64,000 nt of DNA from Nonomuraea rubra (lineage in GTDB: Bacteria; Actinomycetota; Actinomycetes; Streptosporangiales; Streptosporangiaceae), in contig NZ_JACHMI010000001.1 in the NCBI RefSeq assembly GCF_014207985.1, positions 5,625,001 through 5,689,000 of the forward strand, written 5' to 3'. A program made the translations under genes and the position numbers. Within the stretch, counting starts at the first letter, position 1. The number at the start of each line of letters is the position of its first letter. The notes beneath the pieces were generated by a model. The model was not told the origin of the DNA. It ran no database searches and saw nothing but the letters and a program-made list of their open reading frames with translations. Below are positions 6,930 to 15,822 of the stretch, in pieces.

Positions 6930-9443
6930 TCATCCGGCGAGTATCCGGTCGCACAGCTGGGCGCCGTCGGTTCTCCCGATCTCCCGGAAGATCCCCTGTG
7001 CCTTCCGCACCCGCGTCTCGGCATCCTGCTCGCCCATGGTCTTCCTGAGGAGGCCGGCGTGCAGCGTCATGCTCGCCGTCGCCGGTCTGTCGCCGAACGG
7101 CTGGACGAGCGAGAGCGCCTCCTCGCACTTGGCCAGCGCCGACCTGACCGAGCCGGACCGGTGGGCGAGCACCGCCTCGCAGTGCAGCAGCAGCCCCCGC
7201 AGGCGCCAGTCCAGGTCGAAGCCCTCCATCGATTCGGTTCTCCGCGCGTCCTTCGCGGCCTCCCGGTCCCTGCCCGAGAGGATCTTGATGCGGATGCGCG
7301 CGACGGCGACCAGTGCCGAGTTCCGGGCGTCGCCCAGGACGTCGAAGATCTTCTCGGCCCTGTCCAGCAGGGCGCTCGCGTGGTGCGCGTCCTGCTCGGC
7401 GGCGGGCGGCAGGGCGTCCCTGGCGAGGGCGGGCAGCGGCAGCCAGCCGAGGTCGTCGATGATCAGCAGGGCCTCGTTCGACAGGGCGAACGCCTCACCC
7501 CGCCGCTCACCCGCCGCCGCGAACAGCTCGGTGGCGTCCTGGAGGTAACGGACACCGGCAGTGCGCCGGCCGAGGATCATCGCGCACTCGCCGAGTATCT
7601 CCAGGGTCCACGCCTCGCCCCGGACGTCGGCGATCTTGCGGGCGCGGTCGAGAGCCGTCAGGAAGATCTGCTCCGCCGCGTTCGGGTCTCCCCACCGCAG
7701 TTGCACCAGGCCGAGGTTGCAGCTCGCGTCGATCACGCCGTACTCGTCGCCGACCTTGTCGAACAGCCGTACCGACTCCTCCAGCCTGGCGATCGCGCGA
7801 TCTCGTTCCCCGATCTCCCGGTCGACCTCGCCGAGGTTCCTGAGGATCGCCGCGCGGGCCTGGTCGGAGTCCAGGTGCCGGACGGCGTCGAGCGCGAGTT
7901 CCGCGCAGCGGATCCCGGTGTCCCAGCTCCGGAGGTTCTCCAGCGCGACGCTGGCCGCGTCCGACAGCTCCCAGCACAACGACCACGCGCCGATGCGATG
8001 GCACGCGGCCACGAGGGCGGCGATCGAATCGCGCTCCAGGCGGCACCAGCCGAAGGGATCGGAGACGGGGCGGCCGGTGAGGTCCGGGTCCAGGGGGTAG
8101 CGCGGCGCCTGCGTGCGGCCCTGATGGCGGACGCCGCCGGGGTGGATCGCCTCGTCGGCGAGGTCCGTCATCGCCAGGTAGGCGGAGGCGATCCGGCGGA
8201 CGGCCTGCTCGCGCGACTCCTCCGGCATGTTCAGGACCGCCTGGTTTCTGGCGAATTCACGCACCAGGTCGTGGAGGTAGTAGCGGGGTTCGTCGGTGCC
8301 GGCGACCGTCCGGGTCTTCACGAGCTGGGCGCCGGTGAGCCGTTCGAGCAGCCGTTGCGCGTCCAGCAGCGAGCACTCGCACAGCGCCGCCACCGACCAG
8401 TCCGACCACTCGTCCGCCGGGTGCAGGCCCAGCAGGTCGAAGGCCGTCTGGGTGGGGAGCGGCAGGTGTTCCCTGCTCAGCGCGAGGCTCGCGGCCACGC
8501 TGAGGTCGCCGAACGTCAGCTCGGACAGCAGCTGTCCTGCTGCGCGCCTGCGGTCGAGCCGCGCCAGGAACGTGGCCAGCGGCCGGGGCTCGCTCACGAG
8601 CCTCCCGGAGAGCACCCGCAACGCCAGGGGAAGGCCGCCGAACGCGCTCGCCAGCTGCTGCGCGGGCTGCTCCTCCTGCTGGATCCGGTCCCTGCCGAGA
8701 ATGCGGGACAGCAGCTCCACCGACTCCGACACGGACAGGCCGTCCAGGGGGATCCGGACCGTCGCGGCCAGGCCGCCCAGCGCCTCGCGGCTGGTGATGT
8801 AGGTGACGCAGCCGCCGCCCGCGACCAGCAGGGGGCGCACCTGCTCCTCCGACCCCGCGTTGTCGAGGAAGACGGCGGCGCGCCGCCCGGCCATCCGGGA
8901 TCTGAACGCCCTGCTGCGCTCGGTCAGCGTGGCGGGGATGAGCCGCTCGTCGACGCCCAGGTCCAGCAGCCAGCCGCTCAGCGCCTCGGCGGGGGAGAGC
9001 GGATTGGGGCCGTACCCTTGCAGGTCGACGTAGAGCTGGCCGTCGGGGAAGCCGGCGGAGCCGAGTTCCAGGGCGTGCACGACGAGCGAGGTCTTCCCCA
9101 CGCCGCCCTGCCCGTACACCAGCCGGATGTCGGTGGTGGCGGCGTCCTTCCGCCGCGCGGGCGGGGCTCGCAGCACGGCGATCTCCCGATCCCGACCGAC
9201 GAAATCCGGAAGGTCGGCGGGAAGCTGGCGCGGCACGGGAGCGGTGATCGCCCGGGTGGTGTCCTGGCGTCCCGTCAGCCGGCCGACGTCGACCAGCGAG
9301 GAGAAGGTCTGGATGACGACCCCGGTGATGCCGGTGGCCGCCAGCACCCACCACGACTGGTCCTGCATCCCTGCGAGAACGGCGCCTGCCCCCGCCGCGC
9401 CAAGCCATAAGGTGAGTAATCCGGCTTGTTTGAGCTTTGACAC
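6930..9443 (-). CDS. Membrane-anchored NB-ARC/TPR STAND protein without DNA-binding domain
   Basis: The protein has 837 residues from GTG 9443. Two hydrophobic helices (about 7-25 and 31-50) replace the winged-helix and BTAD region of SARPs. The NB-ARC domain starts with FVGRDREI (81-88), Walker A is GQGGVGKTS (111-119), and Walker B AAVFLDNAG follows, with a winged-helix subdomain and then TPR repeats to the C-terminus. The NB-ARC part closely resembles that of the SARP at 1289 (GFPDGQLYVDLQGYGP versus RFPDGQLYVNLQGYGP), so the two STAND modules are related. It is first in the operon with cupin, SIS and glycosyltransferase genes. A membrane-tethered nucleotide switch or scaffold controlling these sugar enzymes is possible; no target is known. 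The 5' codons are less GC-biased than the surroundings. Confidence 0.8.
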   Translation of the reverse strand: MSKLKQAGLLTLWLGAAGAGAVLAGMQDQSWWVLAATGITGVVIQTFSSLVDVGRLTGRQDTTRAITAPVPRQLPADLPDFVGRDREIAVLRAPPARRKDAATTDIRLVYGQGGVGKTSLVVHALELGSAGFPDGQLYVDLQGYGPNPLSPAEALSGWLLDLGVDERLIPATLTERSRAFRSRMAGRRAAVFLDNAGSEEQVRPLLVAGGGCVTYITSREALGGLAATVRIPLDGLSVSESVELLSRILGRDRIQQEEQPAQQLASAFGGLPLALRVLSGRLVSEPRPLATFLARLDRRRAAGQLLSELTFGDLSVAASLALSREHLPLPTQTAFDLLGLHPADEWSDWSVAALCECSLLDAQRLLERLTGAQLVKTRTVAGTDEPRYYLHDLVREFARNQAVLNMPEESREQAVRRIASAYLAMTDLADEAIHPGGVRHQGRTQAPRYPLDPDLTGRPVSDPFGWCRLERDSIAALVAACHRIGAWSLCWELSDAASVALENLRSWDTGIRCAELALDAVRHLDSDQARAAILRNLGEVDREIGERDRAIARLEESVRLFDKVGDEYGVIDASCNLGLVQLRWGDPNAAEQIFLTALDRARKIADVRGEAWTLEILGECAMILGRRTAGVRYLQDATELFAAAGERRGEAFALSNEALLIIDDLGWLPLPALARDALPPAAEQDAHHASALLDRAEKIFDVLGDARNSALVAVARIRIKILSGRDREAAKDARRTESMEGFDLDWRLRGLLLHCEAVLAHRSGSVRSALAKCEEALSLVQPFGDRPATASMTLHAGLLRKTMGEQDAETRVRKAQGIFREIGRTDGAQLCDRILAG

Positions 9444-9710
9444 TACCCGGCTCCGCGGCGTCTCATCAGCGCATCCACCGCCTCGCGTTCACGATCTTAC
9501 GGACGTGTCACGTTTTCCCCGAACGGCCTCAGATGACGGGAAATAACATACCATTCGGCGACCTCGGCGTCTCAATACGGCCTTATCGTTTGCTATCCGG
9601 AAGGCTAGATATGCGTTCCTGCCCGAGCGCTCGGAGGGTGACTCGGCATGCGCTAGGCTGCGGGGCAGCGAAACTACCGGAGGTCGCCGGCCAAAGGACG
9701 GGGAGCGACA
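9444..9710. promoter_or_regulatory. Divergent, AT-richer intergenic region
   Basis: This 267-bp gap separates the STAND-led operon (minus) from the GH13 gene (plus) and is clearly less GC-rich than the coding DNA (for example 9538-9612). A TAGGCT hexamer at 9654-9659, the same -10 as in the SARP promoter, lies about 50 nt before the GH13 start. Two CTCGG boxes upstream of it start at 9630 and 9642, 12 bp apart. I cannot define a -35. Both flanking genes probably start transcription here. Confidence 0.4.
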
Positions 9711-11144
9711 GTGAGCTCACGACGGATCCCTGACGATCCGGTGATGTACCAAATCTATGTCCGGTCTTTCGCGGACGCCAACGGCGACGGCGTAGGCGAT
9801 ATCCAAGGAATAATCTCCCGTCTCGACCACCTCGCCGCCCTCGGAGTGGACGGCATCTGGCTGACCCCCGTCTTCGCCTCGCCGCAGTTCGATTTCGGAT
9901 ACGACGTATCGGACTACCGCGAGATCCACCACGAATTCGGCACCATCGGCGATATGGACGAGCTGCTCAGGGAAGCGCACGCGCGGAATATCGCGGTCAT
10001 TCTCGACATGATCCTCTCGCACACGTCCATTGAGCATCCGTGGTTCCGCGCGCATCCGGAGCGCTATCTCTGGTCCGAGGAGAGGCCGAACAACTGGCTC
10101 TCGGCCTTCGGCGGCTCGGCCTGGCAGTTCGACGAGAAAACGAGCAAATACTACTATCACCGCTATTATCCCGAACAGCCGCACCTCGACTGGAGTAATC
10201 CCGACGTCCGTCACGCCATGCATGACGTCATCGCCTTCTGGGTCGATCGCGGGGTGGACGGTTTCCGGCTGGATTCGATCGACGGGCTCGCCGTGGACCC
10301 GCAACTGCGCGACGAACCACGTGCGACCGGCACCGGCATCGCCGGCCGGGAGAATGACAACTGGGCGGACTACTGGCAGCTGGAGCATCTCCACACCACC
10401 AACCTGCCGCAGGTGCTGGACGAGCTCGCCAGGCTCAAGGCGGCCTTTCCCGGGACGTCCTTCCTCGTGGAGGCCGACCTGCCGCGTACCGCTCTCAAGC
10501 CCTATCTCGAGATCGCCGACAGCGCGTTCTCCTTCGAGTTCTTCCGGGCCCGCCTGGACGGCGCCGCGATCGCGCCGATCATCGACGGCGCGGGGATCCA
10601 CGGCCGGCCGGCCTGGGCCCTGTCCAACCATGACCTGCCGCGGATGGTGAGCCGGTGGGGGCGGCCCCGGGCCGGCATCGCCGCGATGCTGCTCCTGACC
10701 CTCCCCGGCTGGGCCTTCATCTACCAGGGCGACGAGATCGGGATGATCGACGGGCCCGGCGGGCCGGTCGCGTTCGACCGGAGCGGGCGTGACGCCGTAC
10801 GCCATCCGATGCAGTGGGATGCCACCGGCGGGTTCAGCACGGCCGCGCCCTGGCTGCCCATGATCGACCCGGCCGACTGCAACGTCGCCGATCAGCTGGG
10901 AGATCCGCATTCGATGATCGAGCTCTACCGGGCGCTGATCTCCTTCAGGCGGCAGCTGAGCGGGCCGGTCGAAGTGATCGAGGCGTCCGCGGGCGAGCTG
11001 ATCTACCGCCGGGGTTCCGAGACGGCGCAGCTGAACTTCGGAGCCGGCCCGGTCCGCCGCGTCGAGGGTGACGTCCGGTTCTCCACCGGGCGGCTCTCCT
11101 CAGATCTCCTCCCTCCTGACACCGGTGTGATCGTCCGGTCGTGA
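9711..11144 (+). CDS. GH13 alpha-glucosidase / alpha-amylase family enzyme
   Basis: The 477-residue protein starts at GTG 9711 with GGGGAG about 6 nt upstream. The TIM barrel shows all GH13 regions: ANGDGVGDIQGI near 19-30, region I DMILSHT, region II DGFRLDSIDG with the nucleophile Asp, region III LVEADLP with the acid/base Glu, and region IV SNHDLPR. ANGDGVGD and the length fit the oligo-1,6-glucosidase/alpha-glucosidase/trehalose-hydrolase branch, but the C-terminal beta domain is short. There is no signal peptide, so it acts inside the cell on a small alpha-glucoside. It is divergent from the TreT-like glycosyltransferase operon and could trim or recycle its product. Its last 45 bp overlap the convergent MFS gene. 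Codon use is less GC-biased in the first half. Confidence 0.88.
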   Translation: MSSRRIPDDPVMYQIYVRSFADANGDGVGDIQGIISRLDHLAALGVDGIWLTPVFASPQFDFGYDVSDYREIHHEFGTIGDMDELLREAHARNIAVILDMILSHTSIEHPWFRAHPERYLWSEERPNNWLSAFGGSAWQFDEKTSKYYYHRYYPEQPHLDWSNPDVRHAMHDVIAFWVDRGVDGFRLDSIDGLAVDPQLRDEPRATGTGIAGRENDNWADYWQLEHLHTTNLPQVLDELARLKAAFPGTSFLVEADLPRTALKPYLEIADSAFSFEFFRARLDGAAIAPIIDGAGIHGRPAWALSNHDLPRMVSRWGRPRAGIAAMLLLTLPGWAFIYQGDEIGMIDGPGGPVAFDRSGRDAVRHPMQWDATGGFSTAAPWLPMIDPADCNVADQLGDPHSMIELYRALISFRRQLSGPVEVIEASAGELIYRRGSETAQLNFGAGPVRRVEGDVRFSTGRLSSDLLPPDTGVIVRS

Positions 11145-12389
11145 TCGCGCTCGGACGCGGCCGGTCATGGCCAGCAGGACCAGCGCCGGTACACCCGCGA
11201 CGAGAGTCATGGCCAGGACCGGCGGCGCCAGGGCGCCGGCGGCGAGGAGCGGGGTGACGATGGCGGCGCCGAGCGGGGGTGTCGCCTGCATGAGCGTTCT
11301 CAGCAGGGCGAAGCCCCGGCCGCGCAGGGGTGCCGGGATGCGCGCCATCCGCAGCGACTGCGCCCAGATGGTCATCGGGGCGCTGAACATCCCGATGACG
11401 AGGTAGCCCGCGGCGACCCCGAGCAGGTGCGGCGCCGCCAGGAGTCCCAGGAAACCGGTGGCGGCGGCGAGCTGCACCACGGCGATGGCCCTGACCGGGC
11501 GCCGCCGCCCGGCACCGGTCCCCGCCAGCGCCGCCCCGGCGAGCTCGCCGGCGGCCAGCGCGGCCAGCAGCAGGCCCAGGGTCTGCGGGCCGCCGGGCAG
11601 CCGGGTCGCCGCCAGCCACGGCCCGGCGACGAGCAGCATGCCCGTGGCGACGTTGAACGCCATGAACGCGAGCGTGGTCGCCACCAGAGCCCGGTCCCGC
11701 AACGTCCGCAGACCGCTCGGCCGGGCAGCGCCCTCACGCGCGCCCGGCGCCGCCGTGCCGTCATGTGCGCCCGGCGTCAGGGGGCGGCGGACGGCGAGCG
11801 CGGCGGCGGCGAACAGCGCGAAGGAGACCGCGTCGAAGGCGAGCACCGCCTCGCCCCCGAAGCCGGCGATGAGCAGCCCGCCGAGCGCGGGCCCCGCGAC
11901 CCCGGCGAGGCTGAAGCCGAGGCTCTCCAGCGCGTTGGCCACGTCCAGGTCCTCCTCGGGGACCAGGTCGGGGATCGCCGCCGGGAACCCCGCCAGCGGC
12001 ACCATCTTGAACAGCCCGTACACCGCCGCCACCACGAACGGCAGCGCCGCGGGCACCTCCCCCAGCGCGGACATGACCGGGATCGAGGCCATCGCCGCGC
12101 CCCGGATCACGCTGTCGGCGGCGAGCACGTACCGCTTGTCGAACCGGTCCAGGACCGGACCGCTGAGCAGCCCCCCGGCGAACACCGGCAGCGTGTAGCA
12201 GACCGTCAGCAACCCGAGCCGCCGCACGCCGTCCGGCTGGGACAGCACCAGCCACGTCAGGGCGACGAAGGTCATCCCGTCCCCCACGAGCGAAACGGAC
12301 GAGCCCAGCCACAACAGGCGGAAGTCGCGCCGTGACAACACCCGCCGGTAGCCGGCCGTCCTGCCCCGGAGAAGATCGTTGACTGTCAT
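11100..12389 (-). CDS. MFS exporter of the EntS/MFS_3 type
   Basis: I start this 429-residue membrane protein at ATG 12389, giving the N-terminus MTVNDLLRGRT and then RDFRLLWLGSSVSLVGDGM, the typical first helix of MFS_3 'transmembrane secretion effector' proteins. An ATG 45 nt upstream is also possible, and neither has a strong ribosome binding site. About ten to twelve hydrophobic helices follow, with a basic loop LDRFDKRYVLAADSV between helices 2 and 4. This group includes EntS and many antibiotic or siderophore exporters. It is convergent with the GH13 gene and divergent from the Ada/AlkA gene. It may export the product of the neighbouring sugar cluster or act as self-resistance, but that link rests on position only. 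Confidence 0.85.
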   Translation of the reverse strand: MTVNDLLRGRTAGYRRVLSRRDFRLLWLGSSVSLVGDGMTFVALTWLVLSQPDGVRRLGLLTVCYTLPVFAGGLLSGPVLDRFDKRYVLAADSVIRGAAMASIPVMSALGEVPAALPFVVAAVYGLFKMVPLAGFPAAIPDLVPEEDLDVANALESLGFSLAGVAGPALGGLLIAGFGGEAVLAFDAVSFALFAAAALAVRRPLTPGAHDGTAAPGAREGAARPSGLRTLRDRALVATTLAFMAFNVATGMLLVAGPWLAATRLPGGPQTLGLLLAALAAGELAGAALAGTGAGRRRPVRAIAVVQLAAATGFLGLLAAPHLLGVAAGYLVIGMFSAPMTIWAQSLRMARIPAPLRGRGFALLRTLMQATPPLGAAIVTPLLAAGALAPPVLAMTLVAGVPALVLLAMTGRVRARSRPDDHTGVRREEI

Positions 12390-12500
12390 GGTGGCCCAGC
12401 GTGGCGGCAGCCGCGGCAGGATGCTGGCGGGCATCGGCCACCGACGTCCGCGGCCGATGCCCGCCAGTCCCGTCTGTCTGGAAATGGCACGATAAGGAGG

Positions 12501-13895
12501 GTGATCGAGGACGAGGTCGCGTTCGCGGCCATGGAGAGCCGGGACCCACGCTTCGACGGCTGGTTCTACGTCGCCGTCACCACCACCCGCATCTACTGCC
12601 GCCCGAGCTGCCCGGCCGTCATGCCGAAGCCGCAGCACGTCCGGCTGTTCCCCACGGCGGCAGCGGCGCAGGTGAACGGGTTCCGGGCGTGCAAGAGGTG
12701 CCGTCCCGACGCCGCTCCCGCCTCGCCGGAGTGGAACACGCGCACGGACCTGGCCGGCCGGGCGATGCGGCTGATCGCCGACGGGATCATCGACCGGGAG
12801 GGCGTGCCCGGGCTGGCCGCCCGCCTCGGCTACAGCCCCCGCCAGTTGCATCGCCTGCTCGTGGCCGAGGTCGGCGCAGGACCGCAGGCCCTGGCCAGGA
12901 CGCAGCGGGCGCAGACCGCGCGGATCCTGCTGGAGTCCGGCTCGCTGCCGGTCAGCGACGTGGCGTTCGCCGCCGGGTTCGCCAGCATCAGGCAGTTCAA
13001 CGAGACCATCCGGCAGGTGTACGCGACGACGCCCAGCCGGCTCCGCCTGGCCGCCGGTCCCGCCCCGGCGCCGGGCGCCCTCACGGTGCGGCTCGCCTAC
13101 CGGCCGCCCATGGACGTCCCCGCCCTCCTGGGCTACCTGGGCGCGCGAGCCGTCCCCGGCCTGGAACACTACGCCGGCGGCGCCTACAGCAGGTCGCTGG
13201 CCCTGCCGCACGGCGCGGGCGTCGTCACGCTGCGGCCCGGACCCGCGTACATCTCCTGCGAACTCCACCTGGAAGACCTCAGAGACCTCACCGCGGCCGT
13301 GCGGCGGTGCAGGCGGCTGCTCGACCTGGACGCCGACCAGGAGGCCATCGACGCCGCCCTCCGCGCGGACCCGGCGCTCGCGCCGCTCGTCGCGGCCCGC
13401 CCCGGCCTGCGGGTGCCCGGCTGCGCCGACCCCGGCGAGCTGGCGATCCGCGCCGTGGTGAGCCGCCGCAGGCGCGCCGAGGCCGCCCGCCGCGTGCTCG
13501 CCGGCCTCGTCACCAGGTACGGCAGGCCGCTCGCCCGCCCGGCCGGCGGCGTTACCCACGTGTTCCCGCACCCGGCCGTCCTGGCCGAGGCCGAGCCGGT
13601 CTGCACGGCCCAGCGCCCGCTGGCCAGGGCGCTCGCCGGGGGAGCCGTCGTGCTGGACGACGGCTGCGACCCGTACCAGGCGCGCAAGCAGCTGGCGGAG
13701 CTGCCCGGGATGAGCCGGTGGGCGGTCGCGTACATCCGCATGAGGGCGCTCGGCGACCCCGACGTCCTCCCGCCGCACCTGCCGGTACGCCGCGCCCTCC
13801 ACCGCCTGCCGGGCCGGCCGGAGCGGTGGCGACCCTGGCGTTCCTACGCCACCCAGCACCTGGCACACCTGCCAGGCGGCCGAACCTTCCGGTGA
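12501..13895 (+). CDS. Ada N-terminal / AraC / AlkA fusion protein with altered glycosylase active site
   Basis: The 464-residue protein is read from GTG 12501. AAGGAGG lies directly against this codon, so the true start is unsure; ATG 12531 is the alternative. Residues 1-75 are the Ada zinc domain with all four cysteines (C33, C37, C64, C67). In Ada, C33 takes the methyl group from DNA phosphotriesters. An AraC-type double helix-turn-helix follows (about 80-185), then an AlkA N-domain and a HhH-GPD fold (LPGMSRWAVAYIRMRALGDPD). In AlkA enzymes the next segment reads P-T/D-D-L with the catalytic Asp. Here it is PPHLPVRRA, with His426 at that place and one residue fewer. The protein thus looks like an alkylation sensor and activator whose 3-methyladenine glycosylase part may be inactive or altered. 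Confidence 0.85.
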   Translation: MIEDEVAFAAMESRDPRFDGWFYVAVTTTRIYCRPSCPAVMPKPQHVRLFPTAAAAQVNGFRACKRCRPDAAPASPEWNTRTDLAGRAMRLIADGIIDREGVPGLAARLGYSPRQLHRLLVAEVGAGPQALARTQRAQTARILLESGSLPVSDVAFAAGFASIRQFNETIRQVYATTPSRLRLAAGPAPAPGALTVRLAYRPPMDVPALLGYLGARAVPGLEHYAGGAYSRSLALPHGAGVVTLRPGPAYISCELHLEDLRDLTAAVRRCRRLLDLDADQEAIDAALRADPALAPLVAARPGLRVPGCADPGELAIRAVVSRRRRAEAARRVLAGLVTRYGRPLARPAGGVTHVFPHPAVLAEAEPVCTAQRPLARALAGGAVVLDDGCDPYQARKQLAELPGMSRWAVAYIRMRALGDPDVLPPHLPVRRALHRLPGRPERWRPWRSYATQHLAHLPGGRTFR

Positions 13896-13914
13896 TGGGC
13901 GCCGTCTCACCGGT

Positions 13915-15204
13915 ATGAGGCGGATCTTGGTCATCGTCGTGCTGCTGGTCCTGGCCGGGTGCGGCAGCCCGGTGGAGCTGCCGGGTTTCCCCGAGCCCGC
14001 CCGCTCGGTCGAGGAGGTCGCGCGCCGGTTGCGCCCGTTCGAGCTGCGCGGGGAGCATCCCTACCCCGCGGCGGGCGATGTGTTCCAGCTGTGCCAGGGC
14101 ACCTTCGACCCGCGGGCTCCCGCCGAGCCGCAGGGCTTTCCCGTCCTGGTCGCTCATCTCAAGACCGATCCGCCGGTCCACGCGCGGTTCATGCTGATGC
14201 CCGGTACGGAGCAGGCGGCCCGCCTGGTGGCCCAGGCCGCGCAGGCGGCTCGCGGCTGCGCGGGACCGGCGAGCGGCACCCTGGGCGAGGGGATGGACGC
14301 GGAGACGACCGTGTCCGCGTTCGGCCGTGACGGCTGGTCGGGCACGCAGGTCATCACCAGCGGGCGGGCCGGGAGCGACACCGATGACCCGTTCTTCTAC
14401 AAGCCGTTCACCACGGGGCAGCTGGTGGTGAACAAGGGCGCGTGGGTCGTCGACCTGGGGTGGAACATCCGGGGCGGCTTCGGCTCGCCCGGCGCTGACT
14501 GGGCCGAGACGGGGCTGAAGGTCTCCGAGTCCGTGCTGGCCGTGGCCGACGGCGCCGTGACCGCGCCGCGGGCTCAGGACCTGATGACCCGCCTGGTCGA
14601 CGCCCTGCCCGATCCCGGCGCCTACGGCGAGCGGCTGAAGGTCTGGCCGCGGCCCTTCGAGCCGCGCCAGTCCCGGGAGCAGGGGGACGGGCCCCCGATG
14701 AGCAACGACCTGTCCTGCGGCGCGCTGTCGTCCCGGGAGCACCTTCCCGAGTTCCTGCCGTCCGTGGAGCGCTCGCTGCTCGGCGAGGTCGCCGTGCACG
14801 AGCTGGTGTCCGTGGCCGGTGACGAGCAGCAGGCCGAGCAGGTACGGCGGGCCTGGCTGCACGACCAGGCCGGATCCCCGGCGCCGGATCCCTGCGGGTA
14901 CTCCGACCCGGGCTTCGCGCACAGCGACGAGACCGAAGCCAAGCGGGTCGCGCCGTCGGTCACGGCGTTCCGGCACGGGGAGTGGGCGGGGGAGGTCGAG
15001 CGGTTCGCCGCGCGTCACCCGAAGGCGACCGCCGCCTCCGGCTACCGCGACTCCTACGCTCATGTGGCGGTCGCCGTACGGAAGGGTGCGATCGCCGTCT
15101 ACCTGCGCTGGCAGGGCCCGGCGGGGGTGGATCCGGAGCCGGTGTTCGAGCGCGGCGAGTCGGCACTGAAGCGCACGCTGGACAGGCTCGCCCCGGTCGC
15201 CTGA
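13915..15204 (+). CDS. Lipoprotein of unknown function
   Basis: The 429-residue protein begins at ATG 13915 with a short lipoprotein signal, MRRILVIVVLLVLAGCG; Cys16 is the lipidation residue in the LAGC lipobox. The mature part has two similar halves, each with a Cys-containing segment (QLCQGTF..., DLSCGALS...) and a paired structure recalling PknH-like extracellular sensor domains, but the match is too loose for a family call. It lies 19 nt after the Ada/AlkA gene on the same strand and may be co-transcribed with it. It is exported and anchored to the outer face of the membrane. No enzymatic motif is visible. Confidence 0.7.
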   Translation: MRRILVIVVLLVLAGCGSPVELPGFPEPARSVEEVARRLRPFELRGEHPYPAAGDVFQLCQGTFDPRAPAEPQGFPVLVAHLKTDPPVHARFMLMPGTEQAARLVAQAAQAARGCAGPASGTLGEGMDAETTVSAFGRDGWSGTQVITSGRAGSDTDDPFFYKPFTTGQLVVNKGAWVVDLGWNIRGGFGSPGADWAETGLKVSESVLAVADGAVTAPRAQDLMTRLVDALPDPGAYGERLKVWPRPFEPRQSREQGDGPPMSNDLSCGALSSREHLPEFLPSVERSLLGEVAVHELVSVAGDEQQAEQVRRAWLHDQAGSPAPDPCGYSDPGFAHSDETEAKRVAPSVTAFRHGEWAGEVERFAARHPKATAASGYRDSYAHVAVAVRKGAIAVYLRWQGPAGVDPEPVFERGESALKRTLDRLAPVA

Positions 15205-15336
15205 CCGCTCGCGAGTGGAGGCAGCGTCAAGGGGTGTGGACGCTGTGCCAGGGACTTTCCCCGCTGCCGGAAATAGGCTCGCGGGCGCCTCATTGAGCAG
15301 GCGTTACCCGTCTTGTCGAAACCGAAGAGGATGAAC

Positions 15337-15777
15337 ATGCGCATTCACCGAATGCCGGCCACCCTGGCGAGCGTCGTGGCCCTCGCGGCCTGCGCGGTCA
15401 CGCTGACCGCCACCCCGGCGGGCGCGTCCGGCGCGGCCAACCCGTGCGGGAGCGGCTACAAGCTCGTCGGCTCCTACACCATCGCCAAGGACGGCACGAA
15501 GTACGGCACTCTCGAGGTCCGGTGGAGCGCCGCCACCGGCAAGAACTGCGCGCTGGCCTACGGCTTCGGAGCGAACTACGGCCGGGCCGACTACAAGTCG
15601 GTGCGGATCGAGACGACCGGCTCGACCCGCTGGGCCGACACCGACTGGGGGGACTACAAGTACTACGCCGGTCCCGTTTACGTCTCCGCCAGAAACACGT
15701 GCATCAATGTCGCCGCGCACGTCAGGGGCACCCGCGGAACGGGTTTCGTGTCCAAGAGAAGCGTCCACTGCGGATGA
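15337..15777 (+). CDS. Secreted spore-associated protein (SapA-like)
   Basis: Starting at ATG 15337 (GAAGAGG 6 nt upstream; ATG 15331 is possible) the frame gives 146 residues. A Sec signal peptide (about 1-29, ending in TPAGASG) precedes a small mature domain with NPCGSGYKLVGSYTI, ATGKNCALAYGF, YAGPVYVSARNTCINV and a final Cys. This cysteine spacing and the YAGPVYVSA motif match the small secreted spore-associated proteins found on aerial hyphae and spores of streptomycetes. No enzymatic function is known for the family. It stands alone, in a 132-bp gap after the lipoprotein gene. Confidence 0.7.
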   Translation: MRIHRMPATLASVVALAACAVTLTATPAGASGAANPCGSGYKLVGSYTIAKDGTKYGTLEVRWSAATGKNCALAYGFGANYGRADYKSVRIETTGSTRWADTDWGDYKYYAGPVYVSARNTCINVAAHVRGTRGTGFVSKRSVHCG

Positions 15778-15822
15778 CACCGCTTCCGCTCACGGCCTGT
15801 TTCGGGTGAGGGCGTCCCAGCC

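Noticed and set aside
9630..9659. Second SARP box before the GH13 gene
   Set aside because: Two CTCGG boxes precede TAGGCT, but they start 12 bp apart rather than 11, number only two, and differ from the CRCTGAW heptamer. Kept only as a weak remark in the intergenic entry.
12390..13934. Open reading frame extending the MFS gene far upstream on the minus strand
   Set aside because: It runs antisense through the well-supported Ada/AlkA gene. The MFS family N-terminus (RDFRLLWLGSS) starts just after ATG 12389, and the extension has low-complexity Arg/Gly/Ala content typical of a shadow frame in GC-rich DNA.
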